The position numbers and the translations under genes were made by a program. The notes below the pieces were generated by a model. It ran no database searches. It was not told where the DNA came from and saw only the letters and a list, made by a program, of their open reading frames with translations. Shown here piece by piece: positions 1-5,343 of a stretch of DNA of 8,793 bases. This stretch comes from Candidatus Hydrogenedentota bacterium (lineage in GTDB: Bacteria > Hydrogenedentota > Hydrogenedentia > Hydrogenedentales > SLHB01), in NCBI GenBank assembly GCA_003557825.1, contig PWNM01000586.1:1-8793 (forward strand), in the 5' to 3' direction. Position 1 is the first letter of the stretch. Every line of letters begins with the position of its first letter.

Positions 1-1
1 C

Positions 2-85
2 GAAGAGAATGCCGGGGCGATGGAATTTGGGCCGCTTTCGCAATCGCAAATGGAGGCTATTGAAGTGGCTTTGGGACGGGAATGA
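2..85 (+). CDS. 3' end of a protein gene, possibly an aldo/keto reductase (5' end outside window)
   Basis: Reading frame 2 of the + strand is open from the first base to a TGA at 83-85. It encodes 27 residues that look like real protein, with the core MEFGPLSQSQMEAIEVALGR. A pattern of 'a-M-e-f-G-P-L-s-x-x-q-M-x-x-I-x-x-L-G-R' just before the stop resembles the C-terminal helix of aldo/keto reductases (PF00248). That match is from memory of the family and rests on only 27 residues. The gene converges with the membrane-protein gene, whose stop codon begins 3 bp further on. The fragment has no active-site residues, so the function is a suggestion only. Confidence 0.5.
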   Translation, partial: EENAGAMEFGPLSQSQMEAIEVALGRE

Positions 86-88
86 CAT

Positions 89-376
89 TCACTGCCGCTT
101 TGATCGGTATTTGGACTGGAGTCGCAGAATATTCCAGCGGACGCCGAAAGCCAGGATGAAACATGCGGCGATATGGAGCAGCACCGTAAAAAACGTCTGA
201 GCGGAGAAGTCCTGAAACAGGGCGATATACGCATGATAGACGCCAGCAGAACCGATGGTTTCCCCATCTGAGTCGGTTACTTGAAAGACGGGCAGCATGG
301 ATGTAACGACAACGGTGATGACAAAACTCATCCAGAATCGACCGCTAAACATGCGAGGTGTCTTAGAGGGGGACAT
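89..376 (-). CDS. small two-helix membrane protein, function unknown
   Basis: This encodes 95 residues that I do not recognise as a named family. Two hydrophobic segments are visible, at about residues 14-33 (FWMSFVITVVVTSML...) and 61-80 (TFFTVLLHIAACFILAFGV). They are joined by a mildly acidic loop of about 27 residues (DSDGET). The N-terminus (K5, R8, R13) and the C-terminus (RLQSKYRSKRQ) are both positively charged, which by the positive-inside rule predicts both ends in the cytoplasm and the loop outside. The ATG is preceded by GGAAG at a spacing of about 6 nt, which supports this start. It is the last gene of the minus-strand block and lies just beyond the strong hairpin at 406-444, so that hairpin could limit its expression. 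The amphipathic C-terminal tail could bind membrane or nucleic acid, but nothing shows that. Confidence 0.6.
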   Translation of the reverse strand: MSPSKTPRMFSGRFWMSFVITVVVTSMLPVFQVTDSDGETIGSAGVYHAYIALFQDFSAQTFFTVLLHIAACFILAFGVRWNILRLQSKYRSKRQ

Positions 377-405
377 GAGGACTTCCTTTTTTGCAGGGAG
401 AGGTA

Positions 406-444
406 AACGCTACCGCGACCAGGCCGGCTGGTCGCGGCAGCGTT
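406..444 (-). terminator. strong hairpin, probable terminator or mRNA-processing/attenuation structure
   Basis: A perfect 10-bp inverted repeat (413-422 with 428-437, arms CCGCGACCAG and CTGGTCGCGG, loop of 5 nt) is extended by AACGCT (406-411) pairing with AGCGTT (439-444). The single interruption, 412/438, is A-C on the + strand but G-U in minus-strand RNA. The minus transcript therefore folds into an unbroken 17-bp stem, which suggests that strand is the functional one. The stem begins 5 nt after the stop codon of the 62-codon ORF. Only a short U run (GUUUACC) follows, so it is not a textbook intrinsic terminator. It could equally be a stability or attenuation element ahead of the membrane-protein gene. 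Confidence 0.6.
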
Positions 445-449
445 GCGGT

Positions 450-638
450 CTAATCGGTCGGGGGCTTTAGCAGCCACATTTGCGAGTAGGATACGCCGCC
501 AAGTAGCCCCGGCCGAGGTTGTTTAAAAACATGCTGTACCGTGTAGTTCTTCATCGCGGTCAGCCACCATTTCTGCAGGCGGGATGTTGTCTTTACACAT
601 CCTTCCTGCCCCATTGCGTTGGTCGTAAAGAATTTCAT
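450..638 (-). CDS. small ORF, 62 codons, unknown product
   Basis: An ATG-initiated ORF encodes 62 residues with no motif I recognise. The product has a tryptophan pair (KWW, residues 23-25), a further W at residue 55, a basic first half and a C-terminus rich in Pro and Gly. Support for a real gene comes from context. GGAGTGA lies about 3-8 nt before the ATG. The ORF ends 5 nt before the 17-bp hairpin at 406-444, as expected for a transcription unit end. It lies between ilvD and the membrane-protein gene, on the same strand. It could also be a chance ORF within an untranslated leader or a small RNA; the absence of an obvious promoter and of any recognisable family keeps confidence low. Confidence 0.35.
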   Translation of the reverse strand: MKFFTTNAMGQEGCVKTTSRLQKWWLTAMKNYTVQHVFKQPRPGLLGGVSYSQMWLLKPPTD

Positions 639-718
639 AAAGTCACTCCACTCAGGTCATAAAACAAGCCATATTCACTAATGTTTACGACTTTTTGTCT
701 TTGTACTCGCATTAAGCC

Positions 719-746
719 AAAAGCGATGGGAGCGCCGGCCGCTCGC
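719..746 (-). terminator. weak candidate terminator after ilvD
   Basis: Downstream of the ilvD stop the minus strand contains GAGCG, CCGGC-type loop, CGCTC (plus coordinates 730-734 and 740-744). It can be enclosed by GCGA (from 746) and TCGC (to 723) with a bulge, and is followed directly by TTTT. The stem is short and broken, so this is a tentative call; the opposite-strand reading lacks a T run. Confidence 0.35.
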
Positions 747-779
747 ATGCCTTCGGTTATAGCCATATAAATCTACAAC

Positions 780-2450
780 TTACTGTAATACTGCGCCGGT
801 ATTGGCGCTGGTCACCAGCCGTTGGTACCGTTTGAGCCAGCCGGTGAGTTGTCGGTCCGGAGGACTCTCTGCTGTTTGTCGTCGTGATTCAAGTTCCTCT
901 TCGCTGAGCTCAACATTAAGGCTGCGATTGGGAATATCGATATCGACTATATCGCCTTCACGGATCAGTCCTATGGGACCGCCCTGAGCGGCTTCGGGGC
1001 TCACATGGCCGATACAAGCGCCACGCGTTCCTCCGGAGAAACGTCCATCGGTGATTAGGCTGACCTTCTTACCCAGACCTTTTCCCATGACGGCAGATGT
1101 GGGCGCCAGCATCTCGCGCATGCCGGGTCCGCCTTGGGGTCCTTCGTACCGGATGATGACGACATCGCCTTCGTTAACCTTATCACCCAAGATACCTGCC
1201 ATGGCCTCCTCTTCGCTTTCGAAGATAACGGCGGGGCCCCGGTGCTTCAGGATTTCTTTTTCAACGCCCGCTTCCTTTACCACCGCGCCATCGGGTGCCA
1301 GGTTTCCGAATAAAATGGCCAATCCGCCGGTGGCGCTGTAGGGATTGTCGATGGGTCGAATGACATCTGTATCCGTGAGTTTGGCGTTGGCGATATTCTC
1401 ACTCAAGGGTTTTAATGTTACCGTCGGGCAATCCAGATGAAGCGTTCCATCCTTCTTGGATAGCTCGGACAAAATAGCACTGATACCACCCGCTCGTTCT
1501 ACGTCCTCGATGTGCCAGTGGCTTGAGGGCGCCACTTTGCAGATGTTCGGTACGCGAGCCGACACCTCGTTGAGCCGACTCAGGGGATAGTCGACCCCAG
1601 CCTCCTGGGCCAATGCCAACGTGTGTAGAACCGTGTTGGTTGATCCGCCCATGGCCATATCAAGGGCCAGTGCATTGTCGATGGAGTTCAGCGTAACAAT
1701 ATCACGTGGTTTTAGGTCCGCTTCAATCAGTTTTAGAATCTGCTTGCCGGCCTCCTGCACCAACTCGCGTCGCGAGCCGGACGTCGCCAATATGGTCCCG
1801 TTGCCGGGTAGGCTCATTCCAAGCGCTTCACATAGGCAATTCATCGAGTTTGCCGTGAACATGCCAGAACAAGAACCGCATGTGGGGCAGGCGTGTCGCT
1901 CGAGTTCCGCCAAACCGGCTTCGTCCAGATCGCCTTTTTTATAGGCGCCAACGCCCTCAAAAACCGAGATTAAATCGATGGCTTTTCCGTCTTTACCTTT
2001 GCCGGCTTCCATGGGGCCGCCGGAAACGAAGATAGTCGGGATATTACAGCGCATGGCGCCCATCAGCATGCCTGGCACGATCTTGTCGCAATTGGGGATG
2101 CAGACCAATCCATCGAGCTGGTGGGCTTTTACGACTGTTTCGAGGCAATCGGCGATGAGTTCACGCGATGGCAGCGAGTACTTCATACCTTCATGGCCCA
2201 TGGCGATACCGTCATCCACGCCGATCGTGTTGAACTCAAAAGGAACCCCGCCTGCTTCACGGATTACTTCTTTTGCTACCCGTCCCAACTCGTCCAGATG
2301 GACATGGCCTGGGATGATCTCAATGAAACTATTGCAAATGCCGATAAACGGCTTGTCAAAATCTTGTTCCGACCGGATTTGGCCTGTTGCCCATAACAAG
2401 GACCGGTGAGGCGCCCGCTCGAACCCCTTTTTTACAATGTCACTCCTCAT
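780..2450 (-). CDS. ilvD: dihydroxy-acid dehydratase (EC 4.2.1.9)
   Basis: IlvD dehydrates 2,3-dihydroxy-isovalerate and 2,3-dihydroxy-3-methylvalerate to the 2-oxo acids, the third common step of valine and isoleucine synthesis, in the cytoplasm. The 556 residues cover the full family length and begin with the canonical MRSDxxKKGxxRAPHRSLL. Visible signatures are VDDGIAMGHEGM (78-89), NCDK with C121, CPTCGSCSGMFTANSMNC (188-205), MGGSTNT, RYEGPQGGPGM, LAPTSAV, and the ITDGRFSGGTRG motif near the C-terminus. The early motif reads IIPGHVHL, with Gly where enzymes with three cluster cysteines have PCN. That resembles the E. coli and B. subtilis types, so an oxygen-labile Fe-S cluster is possible (inference). 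GAGGGTGGA lies immediately before the ATG. The gene stands alone here, with no ilvB, ilvC or leu gene in the window. Its upstream 390 bp contains hairpins that could be regulatory. Confidence 0.97.
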   Translation of the reverse strand: MRSDIVKKGFERAPHRSLLWATGQIRSEQDFDKPFIGICNSFIEIIPGHVHLDELGRVAKEVIREAGGVPFEFNTIGVDDGIAMGHEGMKYSLPSRELIADCLETVVKAHQLDGLVCIPNCDKIVPGMLMGAMRCNIPTIFVSGGPMEAGKGKDGKAIDLISVFEGVGAYKKGDLDEAGLAELERHACPTCGSCSGMFTANSMNCLCEALGMSLPGNGTILATSGSRRELVQEAGKQILKLIEADLKPRDIVTLNSIDNALALDMAMGGSTNTVLHTLALAQEAGVDYPLSRLNEVSARVPNICKVAPSSHWHIEDVERAGGISAILSELSKKDGTLHLDCPTVTLKPLSENIANAKLTDTDVIRPIDNPYSATGGLAILFGNLAPDGAVVKEAGVEKEILKHRGPAVIFESEEEAMAGILGDKVNEGDVVIIRYEGPQGGPGMREMLAPTSAVMGKGLGKKVSLITDGRFSGGTRGACIGHVSPEAAQGGPIGLIREGDIVDIDIPNRSLNVELSEEELESRRQTAESPPDRQLTGWLKRYQRLVTSANTGAVLQ

Positions 2451-2850
2451 TCCACCCTCTTTTCCTGTCTAATCTTCAACCTACTCGAATAACAGAGCGC
2501 AACACATCTGTATTACTGCTTGGAACTGTTTGGCATCGTCCCCGACTGTGGTTTTACCATGAAGGCTGAGCTTCTTACCACTATGATGCCTTTGCGCTCC
2601 GAATGCCGAACCCCTGATGATTTAGCTATATACAGTATACCTGAAAAGGACGAAAGGATGCCTGACATGAACGCAAAATGTACACCCACGGTCGGCACTT
2701 ATGTGAATTTGGCTATATTTTCATTTATTTTTCAATAATACTGAGCAAAGTGCCGCTATAGGCGCGGGTATTATCACGGAAGGAACGGCAAATCCGTTCC
2801 CCTTCCAGTCGTTGCGGGGGAAACAACTGGAAGGGGAAATACGGATCAGG
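2451..2850. other. intergenic region upstream of ilvD; no convincing gene
   Basis: This 400-bp stretch lies between the ilvD start and the stop of the small basic ORF, both on the minus strand. It should hold the ilvD leader or promoter, but I see no clear -35/-10 pair. A TATACT hexamer on the minus strand near 2637 lacks a partner -35. About 185 bp (2513-2698) is open in both directions, but neither ORF has a ribosome binding site. The right-hand 60 bp contains the overlapping hairpins described separately. Confidence 0.6.
2778..2836 (-). repeat. overlapping, mutually exclusive hairpins (terminator or attenuator-like)
   Basis: Hairpin one pairs 2799-2813 with 2822-2836 (arms CCCCTTCCAGTCGTT and AACAACTGGAAGGGG, 8-nt loop). 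The only imperfect pair, 2810/2825, is C-A on the + strand but G-U in minus RNA, giving a continuous 15-bp stem. Hairpin two pairs 2778-2788 with 2794-2806 (GGAACGG with CCGTTCC, then GGAAGG-side extension across a 2-nt bulge). The two compete for 2799-2806, so full forms cannot coexist. They lie 14 nt beyond the stop of the minus-strand small ORF and more than 300 nt upstream of ilvD. No U tract follows, so a classical intrinsic terminator is not shown. Confidence 0.55.
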
Positions 2851-3078
2851 TCATGGCCGACGTTGTCGGTTGGGGGAGGGGGGTAAGACGGGGGTGGCGC
2901 GGCGGAGCGCCTCCCAGGCTTGCCGACGTTCGGCCATGACTTCCGGCGGAATCGCTTCCATTGTGTTTCGTAGCTGATCCAGGGCGATTTGCACGCCTGT
3001 GGGCAATGCTGAACCTGATCGTCTACGGCGAATACTACTATAGGGTTTTACGGAAAAGAGAAACGGTGTTGTCACCAT
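2851..3078 (-). CDS. small basic protein, 75 residues, unknown function
   Basis: I do not recognise this protein. I chose the inner ATG (the sixth codon of the longest ORF, which would extend to 3093) because GGAGGG lies exactly 7 nt upstream of it, while the outer ATG has no site. The product begins MVTTPFLF, then has an Arg cluster RRRR at 17-20. A likely amphipathic helix follows at 27-42, then a second at 45-62 (PPEVMAERRQAWEALRRA), and a Pro/Arg-rich tail ending RQRRP. It is clearly basic, which would fit nucleic-acid or membrane binding, though nothing proves it. A near-consensus promoter sits about 65 bp upstream and strong hairpins follow the stop. Together these make a self-contained transcription unit and argue that the ORF is real. 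It could also belong to the end of the hflX operon by read-through. Confidence 0.55.
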   Translation of the reverse strand: MVTTPFLFSVKPYSSIRRRRSGSALPTGVQIALDQLRNTMEAIPPEVMAERRQAWEALRRATPVLPPSPNRQRRP

Positions 3079-3142
3079 ATCAAAACCCTCCATGCGCTGA
3101 AACTAGCAGCAGCCTGAATTAGCTGATTCTTTTTTCAGTTAA

Positions 3143-3171
3143 ATTTTAGCATGGATGGGCGTCAATGTCAA
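3143..3171 (-). promoter_or_regulatory. near-consensus sigma70-type promoter for the small basic protein
   Basis: On the minus strand TTGACA (3171-3166) is followed after exactly 17 bp by TAAAAT (3148-3143). That is a perfect -35 and a five-of-six -10. The expected start of transcription is near 3136, giving a leader of about 58 nt to the ATG at 3078. It lies 72 bp downstream of the regulator gene's stop codon, so the small gene need not depend on the hflX operon promoter. The -35 overlaps a short direct repeat (TTGACATTGAC). Confidence 0.65.
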
Positions 3172-3242
3172 ATAAAGACTGGAAATTTATTCAGTTTACT
3201 CTGGGCGAAATGTTGTGGGGCTGCGGGGAAGGAGGGTCCGTT

Positions 3243-3908
3243 TTACTGACGGGGCTGAACGAGGATGGAATCGGCCAAAGCAGCGCCGATGATAACCGGC
3301 TCGTTTTTGCCTTCAACAGCGATATGGACGGGACCGTCAAAGGGATCGCGGCGTGTCACCGACACGGCCACGCCGGGGTGAAGGCCCAACGAGTCCAGGT
3401 GTCGAAGCATATCGGAAGCGGTCTGTCGAACACGGGCCACCGAAACCTTGGCTCCGGGGGCGACCTCAAGCAGTGAAATCTGAGCAGCACGGGGGAGAGA
3501 GCCATCTACAGCTGGAATGGGATCTCCATGGGGATCGAAGCAAGGGTGATTCAGAAATGCTGCGATACGTTCCTCAAGGCGGTCTGAGATGTGATGTTCA
3601 AGCTGTTCCGCGTCCTCGTGGACTTCATCCCATGTGTAGCCGAGGGCCTCAACCAGAAAGGTCTCGACGAGTCGATGCCGTCGCAGTACCCGCAATGCGC
3701 GCAGGCGACCAAATCGGGTAAGCTTCACGCCATGGTGGGGTTCGTAATCGAGTAACGGGGGCGTATCCTGGCTCAATCGTTTGATCATCCCCGTAACCGA
3801 AGGGGCTGCCACGCCCAGCCGCTCGGCGAGCGAGCTGGTAGTCACGCGAATACCGGCCTCCCCCAGTTCGAGAATTGCCTTTAGATAATCTTCTGTCGAT
3901 GTGGACAT
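3243..3908 (-). CDS. DtxR/MntR-family metal-dependent transcriptional repressor with FeoA domain
   Basis: The 221 residues show the three-domain layout of the family. A winged helix-turn-helix covers about 1-65 (SSLAERLGVAAPSVTGMIKRL as the recognition region). A metal-binding dimerisation domain covers about 66-140 and contains the family signature HPCFDPHGDPIP (121-132). A C-terminal SH3-like FeoA domain covers about 146-219. Metal ligands can be placed: H78, E82 and H97 match the ancillary site; D7, E101, E104 and H105 match the primary site. Position 101 is Cys in iron-sensing DtxR, and position 7 is Met there, but Asp and Glu in B. subtilis MntR. The pattern therefore points to Mn(II) sensing (inference from residues). 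GGGAG lies 8 nt before the ATG and overlaps the preceding stop codon. It is the last gene of the hflX operon, 12 nt after the hot-dog gene. No Mn or Fe transporter gene is in the window. Confidence 0.9.
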   Translation of the reverse strand: MSTSTEDYLKAILELGEAGIRVTTSSLAERLGVAAPSVTGMIKRLSQDTPPLLDYEPHHGVKLTRFGRLRALRVLRRHRLVETFLVEALGYTWDEVHEDAEQLEHHISDRLEERIAAFLNHPCFDPHGDPIPAVDGSLPRAAQISLLEVAPGAKVSVARVRQTASDMLRHLDSLGLHPGVAVSVTRRDPFDGPVHIAVEGKNEPVIIGAALADSILVQPRQ

Positions 3909-3920
3909 CGATACAACTCC

Positions 3921-4859
3921 CTATTGCAGCGCCCGTCCCAACACTGCGTGCCCCCCCGATAGGGCGCGTTTGCCTGTGGCGTTCATAACATCGAAAAAAA
4001 GCTGAGTATTCGCTTCGTCTGTGCGACGTTTGAGAAGTCGTACCGTAATCGTTGTGCCGGGATACACCATATCGGTAAATCCAGCATGCAGCCGCTGGAT
4101 GCGTGTTGGATCGCCATTGGCCTCCAGATTGATGATTTCGCGCAAGGCTATACTTAACGTGGCCGCTCCCTGAAGAATGATACCGTTGAGTTTGACTTTT
4201 TCAGCGAATCGGATTGACGTATGGATGGGGAAATGCATATTGGTGCATCCATCGTATATGTGCGCTGCAAATGGATTGACAGCAATCTCTTTTTCCCACA
4301 TAGGCTCGATAAACTCGGGCGTTGGGGGTGTATCCGGCAGGTTTTCGGAGCCTGCCCCCTCATCGGTGCACCGTACGCCGCGTAGCAACCCGCCGATTAT
4401 CTCGGTGACCACCGGTGAGCCTGCGCCGTCATTCGCATCGTAGCGGACGGTTAGAATGGTCCCGGCCCGATGGGGCATGATCGCAGCAATGCGGCCCCGC
4501 ACCTGCAATGGCGTACCGGGACGCAACGGCCGATGCCAAATGAGCGTTTCCGTGTAATGAACCTGCCGCTGCATCACCTCAAAAGGGAATGGCGTTGTGG
4601 TGGCATCCGGCGGCCAATGACAGGCCAAGTCACTCGTGATGGGCCAACTGAGCATCTGGGCAGCTGCCGGTGGAGCCAGGATCCCTTCGGGCCTCCTATC
4701 ATCAAAGTAACAAGGATTACCGTCCTCAATAGCGGCTGCATAGTTCATGGCAGCGCGTTCACTTAATGTCATTTCAGTAGAAATCGATGTGGCTCCAACG
4801 TGGACGGAGCTGATTTGCATGTATCTCCCCTTGAATGTCCGAGGCGCTGTGTCGGACAT
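3921..4859 (-). CDS. MaoC-like double hot-dog protein (probable acyl-CoA/ACP dehydratase or thioester-binding relative)
   Basis: The 312 residues appear to form two hot-dog domains. The N-terminal half (about 25-165) has the DGNPCYFDD...GILAPPAAAQML pattern seen after the first helix of FAS1-type dehydratases. The C-terminal half (about 195-312) has YDGCTNMHFPIHTS (202-215) and KLNGIILQGAATLSIALREI, which corresponds to the hydratase-2 motif region. The usual motif is D-x-N-P-[LIV]-H. Here P211-I-H213 is kept, but the Asp three residues before Pro is Met and the Asn is Phe, so classical (R)-enoyl hydratase chemistry is doubtful unless this subfamily uses other residues. The first ATG lies 4 nt after the Nudix stop and uses GGAAG inside that gene's last codons. 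A second ATG, 13 codons on, has AAGGGGAG 4 nt upstream and is also credible. Confidence 0.75.
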   Translation of the reverse strand: MSDTAPRTFKGRYMQISSVHVGATSISTEMTLSERAAMNYAAAIEDGNPCYFDDRRPEGILAPPAAAQMLSWPITSDLACHWPPDATTTPFPFEVMQRQVHYTETLIWHRPLRPGTPLQVRGRIAAIMPHRAGTILTVRYDANDGAGSPVVTEIIGGLLRGVRCTDEGAGSENLPDTPPTPEFIEPMWEKEIAVNPFAAHIYDGCTNMHFPIHTSIRFAEKVKLNGIILQGAATLSIALREIINLEANGDPTRIQRLHAGFTDMVYPGTTITVRLLKRRTDEANTQLFFDVMNATGKRALSGGHAVLGRALQ

Positions 4860-4863
4860 GGCG

Positions 4864-5343
4864 TTACTTCCATAGATTTCCTAAATAAGCAGCGCGATCC
4901 GGATAACCGGCCCGAATGGCTTGCAGGAGCTCATGCCGTACATCGGGATAGAACTCGAGGTCAAGCAACTCGTCGAGCGGGACATAGCGTAGTTCAGCTA
5001 GGTTATAGTCCCGTCCCATGGCGAGCTCTCCGCCGGTCACTTCGGCAGTAAAGTACAGGTTGACCACATGTCGATGCCGGTCCGGTGGGATGCTGTCATT
5101 CACCAGAATCAAATGTCCTATAAGGATATCAAGATTTGTTTCTTCTTTCACCTCGCGCACGAGGGCCTCGGCCAACGACTCGCCGTATTCAACGCCTCCG
5201 CCGGGCAACAGCCAATAAGTCCTTCCCTGTTTTAAATGTCGCACTAGCAATATGGCATCATCGCGCACAATAACCGGCGCGACGCGCAATCGGGGGACAG
5301 CAGTTGCTTCATCGATATTGGCGGCAGGTTTTGCGTTGTTCAT
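4864..5343 (-). CDS. Nudix hydrolase
   Basis: The 159 residues hold one complete Nudix domain. Such enzymes hydrolyse a nucleoside diphosphate linked to another moiety, with Mg or Mn at the active site. The Nudix box runs from G49 to L71: G49-x5-E55-x7-R63-E64-V-K-E67-E68-T-N-L. All catalytic Glu and Arg positions are present, and the only departure is Asn70 for the final Gly. The preceding segment YWLLPGGGVE is typical. The substrate (ADP-ribose, NADH, (d)NTP or other) cannot be read from this sequence. The ATG overlaps the hflX stop in an ATGA, which indicates translational coupling. The hot-dog gene starts 4 nt after its stop. The Nudix metal requirement and the Mn-type regulator downstream may be related, but that is speculative. 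Confidence 0.92.
   Translation of the reverse strand: MNNAKPAANIDEATAVPRLRVAPVIVRDDAILLVRHLKQGRTYWLLPGGGVEYGESLAEALVREVKEETNLDILIGHLILVNDSIPPDRHRHVVNLYFTAEVTGGELAMGRDYNLAELRYVPLDELLDLEFYPDVRHELLQAIRAGYPDRAAYLGNLWK

Noticed and set aside
9..200. A 63-codon + ORF at the left edge
   Set aside because: It is a different frame from the protein-like C-terminal fragment ending at 85, and it overlaps the membrane-protein gene on the opposite strand.
1051..2409. Long + strand ORFs opposite ilvD
   Set aside because: They are antisense shadows of a highly conserved enzyme gene. Their translations are Ser/Pro/Arg-rich with no family features.
2448..2462. AGGGTGG just before ilvD on the minus strand, reminiscent of the T-box antiterminator motif AGGGTGGNACCGCG
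   Set aside because: Only the first seven bases match, the remainder runs straight into the ATG, and no specifier stem or terminator is visible. It is the ribosome binding site.
2626..2644. TATATACAGTATACCTG, resembling a LexA box
   Set aside because: The CTG-N10-CAG spacing is not met, and no SOS gene is nearby.
3171..3242. AATAAA...TTTATT pairing after the dtxR-type gene as a terminator
   Set aside because: The stem is six A-T pairs with no U tract, too weak to support. Read-through into the small ORF cannot be excluded.
3165..3721. Two + strand ORFs opposite the metal regulator gene (103 and 122 codons)
   Set aside because: They are antisense shadows of the clearly coding dtxR-type gene, low in recognisable motifs and without ribosome binding sites.
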